Below, piece after piece: positions 1 through 5,190 of a stretch of DNA of 5,190 nt (its first letter is position 1; each line of letters opens with the position of its first letter). The notes beneath the pieces are model-generated. The model was given only the letters and a program-made list of their open reading frames with translations, was not told where the DNA came from and made no database searches. The translations under genes and the position numbers were made by a program. Origin of the DNA: Tannerella sp. (lineage in GTDB: Bacteria > Bacteroidota > Bacteroidia > Bacteroidales > Tannerellaceae); contig JAITBC010000383.1 of assembly GCA_031283785.1 (NCBI GenBank), positions 1-5,190 on the forward strand. Reading direction: 5' to 3'.

Positions 1-632
1 GAAGCGTCTTTCAGGATGGAAAAACTCTCGACGTCGGCAGGGTCTATGGAATTAAGGTCTCCTTCAAGACCGTCAATCAAAATCAAAGGATCTTTGCCGG
101 CTCCGAATGTACCTATACCACGTATCCAGAAAGAAGCCATATTCTCTCCCGGTTCTCCGCTGTACTGCATGGTGATGATACCAGCTACCTTACCTCCAAG
201 CATGTTGATAATGGATGGAGCCGGCACCTGCAAATCTTTGGCGTCCACGGAACTTATCGCCCCCACTGCCGAAATTTTGCGCTGTGTTCCCATGCCCACA
301 ACCACCACTTCGTCCATTTGTTGAGCCTCTATTTTCAAATGAATTTCGAGGTCTTTCTTTTCTTCTATCACTAAATATTCCACATTTTCGTAGCCTGTGA
401 ACGAAAAAACAATGGTGTTTCCGCGGGATGCTTTAATGGAAAATTTACCCTGAGAATTAGTGAGCGTTCCCAAAGTAACCTTGTCTTTGAGATACAGGGT
501 AACCCCTTCGAAAGGCGCTCCCGTTTCGTCATACACTATGCCTTCAATAACATAGCCGGTATTTTGCTGCGCCGGAAGTCTCAGACAGAGCAGCAAAAAA
601 ATCATTACGTAATATATTCTATGATTCATCAT
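1..632 (-). CDS. SusC/RagA-family TonB-dependent outer-membrane transporter, N-terminal part
   Basis: Open frame of 210 codons running off the left edge; full-length members are about 1000 residues, so roughly four fifths is missing. Residues 1-21 form a signal peptide: basic start, hydrophobic IFLLLCL core, probable cleavage after LPA. Residues about 28-103 are a carboxypeptidase-regulatory-like beta-sandwich (VIEGIVYDETGAPFEGV, later SQGKFSI and SFTGYE). DEVVVVGMGTQRK at 107-119 is the TonB-box-like linker before the plug. The plug follows, with WIRGIGTFG, PLILIDGLEGDLNSIDPADVE and FSILKDA at the cut, all SusC hallmarks. Such proteins form the outer-membrane barrel that imports oligosaccharides or peptides together with a SusD lipoprotein lid. 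No STN domain precedes the regulatory-like domain, so direct signalling to an anti-sigma factor is unlikely. The start is ATGATG at 632-627; either ATG could be used. The gene lies 25 bp after the lipoprotein gene, consistent with one operon. The substrate cannot be told from this part. Confidence 0.93.
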   Translation of the reverse strand, partial: MMNHRIYYVMIFLLLCLRLPAQQNTGYVIEGIVYDETGAPFEGVTLYLKDKVTLGTLTNSQGKFSIKASRGNTIVFSFTGYENVEYLVIEEKKDLEIHLKIEAQQMDEVVVVGMGTQRKISAVGAISSVDAKDLQVPAPSIINMLGGKVAGIITMQYSGEPGENMASFWIRGIGTFGAGKDPLILIDGLEGDLNSIDPADVESFSILKDA

Positions 633-657
633 ATAATAAAGTTATTAATTAAACAGT

Positions 658-2037
658 TTATTCAATCGCTATTCTTCTTACGATGTTATTCCCGTAATCG
701 GATACATATATTATATCGTCCGGGTCTGTAGCAAGTCCATGAGGCATATAGAATGTAGCATCATCTTTGTTGCCGTTTTGACTGCCTGCAATGCCGGGTA
801 TTCCGATAATAGTTTCTACCATCATATTGTCGGTATCAATCTTGCGGATACAGTGATTCCCGCTGTCTCCTATATACAGGTTTCCATCCCTGTCAAAATT
901 CATTTGGCGTATATTAAGAAATTGCGCCTGTTCCATTCGCCCGTCACGATGTCCACCACTGGCTACCCCCGCAAGTTTTCGGAATGATTCTGCAGGATTG
1001 TTTATATCCAGTACGCAAATGCTGTTTGACAATTCTCCACCATGCCCGTGAATGTAACCCATCCACAACTCGTTTGGACGTACAGTATGAAATGCCAGAC
1101 CAAAGGTTACTCCGCTGTTTGTTTGATATATCACTTCGGCGTTCCAGGTTTCCGGGTCAATTTTCACTATTTGTCCGCCGGTATAACGGGTATACAAATA
1201 TCCGTCGGCTTTGCAGTATAAACAGTGATAATGCGTTTCGAAATTATCGCCGTACTCACCTCCTTTGTTACTCGGAAGCTCATAATCGTCATTTGCCTTA
1301 CTCCAGTTTTTGATAAACTTCATTTTCGGCGCCCAGCCTTCTTTCGGGTCACAAAGGAGGAAACGGTCACGGTTTCCGGCTCCTTCCGCGCCCATCATTA
1401 TCACTCCTGTTTCGGGATGTGCATTTGGCTGGAAGCGGGGATTTATTCCCTGATCTCTTATTCCCAATACAACGATTGAATTTTCCTTCTCATTCAGTTT
1501 AAGCAACATGCCACTGTTGTTTTCTACCGACACGAAAATGTTGTAATCCTTGTCGGTACATAGATAGACCGGTATCAGTCGTGACTTGTCCAAAGATGCA
1601 GTTTCCAAGTCTCCTCTGGTTCCATCGCCTGCAAAGGTAGTTACGGATGCCTCAATTTTGTACCTGAAGAAATTGTCATATACATGCTGTTTACCTCCTA
1701 CTTCTACAGTCACAACACATGTATCTCCCGGCAAGCGGGGTACAAGCGCTAAAATTCGAGTTCCGGTAGAACCGAGCGTCCTTGCTTTCTTTGCATTAAA
1801 GAAAACCTTGATGTTGGAAGTGTCCGTCCCGAAATTACTGCCGTCCAAAAGCACCATCTCCGAAATCCGCCCCGAATCGGGCATGAACGAAGTCAGTACC
1901 ACCGGCTTTGAAGGGTCATACACCCCTCCGCTCTTATCTTCATCCCCGCAGGAAATAAAGTTAAAAGCACATACGCATATCAGCATTGCAGCAATACATA
2001 ATGCATTCAATTTTATTATTATTTTTTTAATATTCAT
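658..2037 (-). CDS. Surface lipoprotein with IPT/TIG domain and NHL-type repeats
   Basis: A 459-residue protein. Residues 1-30 are a lipoprotein signal: lysine-rich start, long hydrophobic stretch, then FISC with Cys30 as the lipidation site. GDED follows the cysteine; acidic residues here are known in Bacteroidetes to favour export to the cell surface. Residues about 45-127 are an IPT/TIG immunoglobulin-like domain (PVVLTSFMPDSG, LLDGSNFGTD, VFFNAKKA, ALVPRLPGD). From about 131 on comes a beta-propeller-like region: VTTFAGDG at 132-139 opens it, and two clear NHL-type repeats close it, one with NLYIGDSGNHCIRKID (363-417 region) and one with IIYVSDYGNNIVRRI (418-459). The middle blades are diverged. 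IPT-plus-NHL lipoproteins are common beside SusC/SusD genes and are thought to bind glycan or extend the uptake complex; binding is inferred here. It is the first gene of the pair, 25 bp before the SusC gene. The start at 2037 gives the complete signal peptide. No catalytic motif was seen. Confidence 0.9.
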   Translation of the reverse strand: MNIKKIIIKLNALCIAAMLICVCAFNFISCGDEDKSGGVYDPSKPVVLTSFMPDSGRISEMVLLDGSNFGTDTSNIKVFFNAKKARTLGSTGTRILALVPRLPGDTCVVTVEVGGKQHVYDNFFRYKIEASVTTFAGDGTRGDLETASLDKSRLIPVYLCTDKDYNIFVSVENNSGMLLKLNEKENSIVVLGIRDQGINPRFQPNAHPETGVIMMGAEGAGNRDRFLLCDPKEGWAPKMKFIKNWSKANDDYELPSNKGGEYGDNFETHYHCLYCKADGYLYTRYTGGQIVKIDPETWNAEVIYQTNSGVTFGLAFHTVRPNELWMGYIHGHGGELSNSICVLDINNPAESFRKLAGVASGGHRDGRMEQAQFLNIRQMNFDRDGNLYIGDSGNHCIRKIDTDNMMVETIIGIPGIAGSQNGNKDDATFYMPHGLATDPDDIIYVSDYGNNIVRRIAIE

Positions 2038-2318
2038 TTCTTTAATTATTTAAAATTTTTTATACATACTTATTTAATTATTTGATATTAATTATGTTTG
2101 GATGAGTATATCATTTCATCATCAGTCCGGTTTCATGCCGGAGCAGGTTATGTTTTTCTTTTATTATCCATAGGCAACACTTTTTCAATTAAAAATTAAG
2201 AAACAGGTCGGTTAAAAATTACATATTATTCTGAATATTACAGTAAAAAGCAAGTTTTGTGTTTTACATTACCGGTGCAAACATGATTGGTTTCCGTTCA
2301 ACATTTTTTCCTGATTTC
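2038..2318. other. AT-rich region upstream of the lipoprotein-susC operon
   Basis: No credible gene. This 281-bp stretch should hold the promoter and 5' untranslated region of the minus-strand operon, but no full match to the Bacteroidetes -33 TTTG / -7 TAnnTTTG promoter was found. Two direct copies of TTAAAAATTA (2189-2198 and 2212-2221) sit 23 bp apart, about two helical turns, and could be a regulator site. A small hairpin with 5-bp arms, TCCGG and CCGGA, lies at 2126-2142. Regulation of the operon therefore stays unassigned. Confidence 0.4.
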
Positions 2319-2450
2319 GTAAAGACAGTCCGCACGTATATGTGCAGACACTCCGCACATATAAGTGCAGACACTCCGCACATATAAGTGCAGACACTCT
2401 GCACATATAAGTGCGGACACTCTGCACATATAAGTGCGGACAGTCTTTAC
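2319..2450. repeat. Tandem array of five 14-bp palindromes, 23-bp period
   Basis: Five palindromic units lie at 2332-2345, 2355-2368, 2378-2391, 2401-2414 and 2424-2437. Units 2-5 are identical, GCACATATAAGTGC; unit 1 is GCACGTATATGTGC. Nine-base linkers separate them: AGACACTCC twice, AGACACTCT, then GGACACTCT. The outer flanks, 2319-2335 and 2434-2450, are inverted copies of each other over 17 bp with only the central base unpaired. The whole 132-bp block is thus symmetric about the middle of unit 3. A decayed sixth unit may follow at about 2450-2468. The period is not a multiple of three, which argues against coding. The block lies between the end of the HU-like gene and the lipoprotein operon. 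It could be a multi-site operator, a cruciform or structured RNA element, or a simple expanded repeat. Confidence 0.9.
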
Positions 2451-2463
2451 AGACGATACGTGC

Positions 2464-2500
2464 GAAGACGCTTTTTTCCCGAAAAGAAAAAAAGCGCTTC
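2464..2500 (-). terminator. Hairpin downstream of the HU-like gene, possible terminator
   Basis: Near-perfect inverted repeat with 14-15-nt arms (2464-2478 and 2486-2500) and one bulged base, around a 7-nt loop. The outer stem is GC-rich (GAAG, CGC) and the inner stem is an A/T run. It begins 31 bp after the stop codon of the HU-like gene. The T run is inside the stem rather than after it, so this is not a textbook intrinsic terminator; the position is the main argument. Confidence 0.45.
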
Positions 2501-2531
2501 ACACATAAAGCAGTCAGGATACAAACACTCA

Positions 2532-3239
2532 TCATATAACGGTTAAAATTTTGCTGTACCGTCCCTGTTTCAAAGATTTCATCGGTTTTCCTGCTGAAGA
2601 GCAAGAAGTTCTCACTTCGACGAAATAGTCTCCCTGTGGAATGTCTGCAGGCAGTACGGCTATCAGCCGCGCCGGTTTGTTTTCCACAATTACGGTAATT
2701 TTAAATTCCCCGCCCTGTTCATCGACAAGGAAAATACCGTTGTTTGCTTCGGCAGTCAGGAGTTTGAGCCTTCCGCCTCTAAGCTGTACCACACCTCCCG
2801 GAGTAAGCATTTCGTTTGCCGTACCGCTGAGCACATCTCTGACTTCAACGATATGAGGCGCCGGCTCGGCTACGATAACCTTTTCGGTTTTCACCTTTCG
2901 GGCTGCTTCCCGCAATGCCGACCCCGCATAAAGATTGATTTTTGCGGGATGGGTTTTCGGATTGACAGCGTCCGCCGCCCCTTCGACAGCGCCCGGAATA
3001 CTCCACTGCGTAACAAACACAGGAGTATTTACCGCCTCGCCCTCTTCGGTAATGGCACACAGCTCGGCAAAGAACTCGTTTACCGCCGCCTCAATCTGAG
3101 CCGGAGTCAGTCCGGGATAACGTGCGCTGATGCGCTTAAAAATCGCCGGCAAGTCATGCGAGCGAACATCGACCGGCTGCGCCGTATAATCATTCGGGGC
3201 AGGGGTCAGAAGATTTTCGATTAGGGTATATCTAAGCAT
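2532..3239 (-). CDS. HU-like DNA-binding-domain protein with C-terminal DUF4469
   Basis: A 235-residue protein without signal peptide or membrane segment, so probably cytoplasmic. Residues about 1-125 resemble the HU/IHF-like domain of the Bacteroidales family: MLRYTLIENLLTP, then an expected helix pair (DLPAIFKRISARYPGLTPAQIEAAVNEFFAEL), then INLYAGSALREAARKVKTEKV. Residues about 130-235 match the DUF4469 Ig-like domain, with an early DVLSGTANEMLTPGG, RGGRLKL, GIFLVDEQGGEFK, IPQGDYFVEVRT and the typical end GRYSKILTVI. Family length is about 230-250 residues, so it is complete. The role in the cell is not established; DNA binding is inferred from the HU-like fold. The start at 3239 keeps the family N-terminus. 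The gene stands alone, with a large intergenic region on its 5' side and a repeat array on its 3' side. Its 5' leader is unusual: a consensus promoter about 295 bp upstream, a GA microsatellite and a terminator-like hairpin. Confidence 0.88.
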   Translation of the reverse strand: MLRYTLIENLLTPAPNDYTAQPVDVRSHDLPAIFKRISARYPGLTPAQIEAAVNEFFAELCAITEEGEAVNTPVFVTQWSIPGAVEGAADAVNPKTHPAKINLYAGSALREAARKVKTEKVIVAEPAPHIVEVRDVLSGTANEMLTPGGVVQLRGGRLKLLTAEANNGIFLVDEQGGEFKITVIVENKPARLIAVLPADIPQGDYFVEVRTSCSSAGKPMKSLKQGRYSKILTVI

Positions 3240-3269
3240 ACTTGAAAAAAATTTAGATTGTTATACAAT

Positions 3270-3306
3270 AAAAAAAATACGCACCCGCGGCAAATCCGCG
3301 TTGCGT
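3270..3306 (-). terminator. Intrinsic-terminator-like hairpin with T8 in the leader of the HU-like gene
   Basis: On the minus strand, arms ACGCA and CGCGG (3306-3296 side) pair with CCGCG and TGCGT (3290-3279 side), giving ten pairs with a small 1x2 internal loop and a 5-nt apical loop. One A and then eight T residues (3277-3270) follow directly. This is the layout of a Rho-independent terminator in the direction of the HU-like gene, ending 30 bp before its ATG. It either ends a transcript from further right or acts as a leader attenuator. No convincing promoter was found between it and the start codon, which favours attenuation. Confidence 0.6.
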
Positions 3307-3371
3307 TGTTGTGATATGTTTTCCGAAATTTATTACTGCATTTACATACGTTGAAATACGTAACTGCCTGA

Positions 3372-3503
<132 letters not shown>

Positions 3504-3533
3504 AAAAACAAAATATACTGTTATAAAACGGGG

Positions 3534-3564
3534 CAAAGTTATAATATTTTTTTAATACGGCAAA
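3534..3564 (-). promoter_or_regulatory. Bacteroidetes consensus promoter (TTTG-N19-TAACTTTG)
   Basis: On the minus strand, TTTG (3564-3561) is followed after 19 bases by TAACTTTG (3541-3534), a full match to the known Bacteroidetes -33 TTTG and -7 TAnnTTTG elements with normal spacing. Transcription should start near 3527 and run toward the HU-like gene, giving a leader of nearly 290 nt. The surrounding DNA is AT-rich, so a chance match is possible. Confidence 0.55.
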
Positions 3565-3585
3565 CAAAATATTGTAGATTTTGTT
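3563..3585. promoter_or_regulatory. Inverted repeat next to the -33 element, candidate operator
   Basis: Perfect 8-bp arms, AACAAAAT (3563-3570) and ATTTTGTT (3578-3585), flank a 7-bp centre. The repeat overlaps the outer two bases of the -33 element and extends upstream of the promoter, a place where a dimeric regulator could act. The AT-rich setting makes chance occurrence fairly likely. Confidence 0.3.
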
Positions 3586-3810
3586 AAAACATGCCTTCTT
3601 TTTTTTGTTCATGATAAAACAGTATGTTAAAATACAAACAGTTAGATTACGATTTTTTTTTATGTGTATTGATGCATTATGGGGTTTGTATCCTGTTTTG
3701 CATTGCGTATAATAATAGTTTTATAATATTTTTTAATAATCTTTCAGAGATACTGCGCTCGGCATCATTTTGAGAGAACCGAAAGAAGGCTGCAAGCCCG
3801 ATAATCAATC
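3586..3810. other. AT-rich spacer without recognised features
   Basis: No gene, RNA gene or clear promoter was recognised. The stretch has several long T or A runs, for example near 3600 and 3650, and becomes more GC-rich near the edge of the MITE-like element. Confidence 0.5.
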
Positions 3811-4107
3811 GTAGGGGCAGGGCATGCCTTGCCCAATGTCGTCAAATTGAAGGCTAAAATGTTGTAGCAAAGAGCATCCCGTCGGGATGCATTGCTCGGT
3901 AGATAACCCGGTATAATCCTCTATTGCATCCTGTTAAGGATGCATCCCTCACGGAAACTTTAGTTCGGCGGAGCCAAACTTCAGTTCGACGAAGTCAATG
4001 CAGAAAGAGATGTCGCAAAAATTCTACCGAGCGACGCATCCCTCCGGGATGCGGAGAGACGAAAACCCTTAATTTGATGACATTGGGCAGGGCAAGCAGT
4101 CATTGGG
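3811..4107. repeat. MITE-like intergenic element with nested inverted repeats
   Basis: About 300 bp built symmetrically. The outer arms are 3826-3853 and 4066-4093, matching in 24 of 28 positions when one is inverted. Inside them are paired palindromes of the GCATCCC/GGGATGC type at 3874-3890 and 4036-4052, then inverted arms 3892-3903 and 4023-4034 (11 of 12). The core holds further hairpins: 3926-3943 (7-bp arms, GTTA loop), 3962-3980 and 3978-3995. The left outer arm also overlaps a 20-bp near-palindrome at 3815-3834. No transposase or credible gene is present. Short non-autonomous elements and intergenic repeats of this look occur in Bacteroidetes. The exact ends and any target-site duplication could not be fixed. 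Lying 61 bp after the uxaC stop, it might also serve as a transcription stop for that gene, where no ordinary terminator is seen. Confidence 0.6.
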
Positions 4108-4167
4108 AAACGAGGAGATAGCAATGGCGCTTATATTTTCTATTTTCGTAAAAACCTTAATCAAACC

Positions 4168-5190
4168 TCAGAACTTAAAGAAATTCCTGGCGTTATAATA
4201 CGACACATTTTCGACTAATTGAGCCAGAAACGGCAATTCCTCTTCGGGTAACAAGCCCTGTTCCACGTCAGTGCCAATCAGATTGCAGAGAATACGGCGA
4301 AAATATTCGTGTCGGGTATATGAGACAAAACTGCGCGAATCGGTCAGCATACCCACAAACCGGCTCAACAAACCGAGATTGGACAGAGTATTTAACTGCG
4401 CTTCCATACCCGATTTCTGGTCGAGAAACCACCAGCCCGAACCGAACTGCATTTTCCCTGCGACAGAACCGTCCTGAAAATTGCCAAGCGTAGTTACAAC
4501 CAGCTCGTTGTCGCGAGGATTAAGGTTATAGACAATTGTTTTCGTCAATTTATCGTCAATATCAAGCCTGTCGAAGAATTTGACCATGGATTTTGCTACT
4601 GTCGGGTCGCTCATGGAATCGAAACCCGTATCGGGACCCGCTTTTCTGAACAGGCGGGTATTGTTATTGCGTATAACACCGTAATGAAACTGTTGGGTCC
4701 AGCCCTTTTCCCAGTCCATAATCGCCCCTTCGTACAGAATTGCCGACTTGTATTTTGCGATTTCCGATGGAGTAAGCGACTGTCCGCCATATACCCTGTT
4801 GAATATGGTATTAATTTCGGATTGAGTAAAATCTTCGGCATAAAACTCTTCGAATCCGTGGTCGGAAAGTTTGCAGCCCACATTTGCAAAGAAGTCGTGC
4901 CGTTTGCGTAAAGCTTCGATTAAATCGGAGAAACTGCTTATGGACACTCCCGACACTTCGGAAAGTTTTTCCACGTATGCGCGGAAATGAGCCGGCGTTT
5001 CCACTGCCATAGCTTTATCCGGACGCCATGTCGGCAATGTCTTTATCGAAAAGCCTTCGTTTTTCAGGGCAATGTGATGTACAAGCGAATCGACAGGGTC
5101 GTCGGTGGTACAGACCGTTTCGACGTTAAAGCGTTCCATCAGTCTGCGTGCCGAAAACTCCGGAGTACGCAGTTTGGCAGAACATTCGTC
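4168..5190 (-). CDS. uxaC: Uronate isomerase (glucuronate/galacturonate isomerase), C-terminal part
   Basis: The frame is open to the right edge and gives 340 residues up to TGA; the family is about 470 residues, so some 130 N-terminal residues, including the early metal-binding histidines, are outside. An internal Met at 5139 is not the start: the 17 upstream codons continue the family sequence (PEFSARRLMERFNVE). Family motifs seen in order: VCTTDDPVDSL, FHYGVIRNNNTRLF, GPDTGFDS, YNLNPRDNE, MQFGSGWWFLDQKSGM, and the very conserved GMLTDSRSFVSYTRHEYF followed by RRILCNLIG. The enzyme, of the amidohydrolase superfamily, converts D-glucuronate to D-fructuronate and D-galacturonate to D-tagaturonate in the cytoplasm, the first step of hexuronate breakdown. 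The reading frame is intact within the window. The next gene in the same direction is more than 900 bp away, so it is probably the last gene of its transcript. Confidence 0.97.
   Translation of the reverse strand, partial: DECSAKLRTPEFSARRLMERFNVETVCTTDDPVDSLVHHIALKNEGFSIKTLPTWRPDKAMAVETPAHFRAYVEKLSEVSGVSISSFSDLIEALRKRHDFFANVGCKLSDHGFEEFYAEDFTQSEINTIFNRVYGGQSLTPSEIAKYKSAILYEGAIMDWEKGWTQQFHYGVIRNNNTRLFRKAGPDTGFDSMSDPTVAKSMVKFFDRLDIDDKLTKTIVYNLNPRDNELVVTTLGNFQDGSVAGKMQFGSGWWFLDQKSGMEAQLNTLSNLGLLSRFVGMLTDSRSFVSYTRHEYFRRILCNLIGTDVEQGLLPEEELPFLAQLVENVSYYNARNFFKF

Noticed and set aside
739..2053. Several plus-strand open frames opposite the lipoprotein gene
   Set aside because: They are antisense shadows of a well-supported gene and show no family features.
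2319..2450. CRISPR array
   Set aside because: Repeats are only 14 bp and the 9-bp linkers are nearly identical, so there are no unique spacers, and no cas genes are present.
2269..2604. Open frame of 111 codons on the minus strand across the palindrome array
   Set aside because: It overlaps the end of the HU-like gene in another frame, its repetitive Cys/Tyr-rich sequence comes from the 23-bp repeat, and it resembles no family.
3325..3356. Second promoter-like match on the minus strand, TTTC-N20-TAAATTTC
   Set aside because: Each element lacks the conserved final G, and the perfect match at 3534-3564 is better; it remains a possible secondary start.
3811..4107. Target-site duplication at the ends of the MITE-like element
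   Set aside because: No convincing matching direct repeat flanks the arms. CATTGGG occurs at both 4081-4087 and 4101-4107 but only on the right side.
3924..4121. Open frame of 65 codons on the plus strand
   Set aside because: It lies wholly in the hairpin-rich repeat element, and its sequence is explained by the repeated motifs there.

Overview
The window looks like chromosomal DNA from a Bacteroidota bacterium, most likely of the order Bacteroidales. The evidence is a SusC/RagA-type outer-membrane transporter, a lipoprotein with an acidic stretch right after the lipid-bearing cysteine, an HU-like/DUF4469 DNA-binding-type protein of a family centred on Bacteroidales, a promoter matching the Bacteroidetes -33/-7 consensus, and AT-rich intergenic DNA without clear Shine-Dalgarno sites. 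I cannot name genus or species. All convincing genes lie on the minus strand.

Reading in the direction of transcription, right to left: (1) 5190-4168, the C-terminal 340 residues of uronate isomerase UxaC, its start outside the window. (2) 4167-3240, a 928-bp intergenic region. Its right part holds a MITE-like element of about 300 bp with nested symmetric inverted repeats and no credible gene. Its left part is an AT-rich control region for the next gene: a consensus promoter, an 18-copy GA/TC microsatellite inside a possible 43-codon leader ORF, and a hairpin plus T8 that looks like an intrinsic terminator 30 bp before the start codon. (3) 3239-2532, the HU-like/DUF4469 protein, followed by a hairpin that may be its terminator. 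(4) 2450-2319, five tandem copies of a 14-bp palindrome at a 23-bp period, the whole block symmetric about its central copy. (5) 2037-658, a lipoprotein with an IPT/TIG domain and NHL-type repeats. (6) 632-1, the first 210 residues of a SusC-like transporter, 25 bp after the lipoprotein gene and so probably in its operon; a susD would be expected beyond the left edge.

The lipoprotein and SusC protein probably form part of a surface glycan-uptake system. UxaC handles glucuronate or galacturonate inside the cell, so a uronic-acid-containing glycan is a possible target, but nothing in the window proves the two are linked. The least ordinary part is the control region of the HU-like gene: the GA-repeat copy number would decide whether leader translation stops well before the terminator-like hairpin or runs through it, a possible phase-variable attenuator. 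That is a hypothesis drawn from the sequence layout only.
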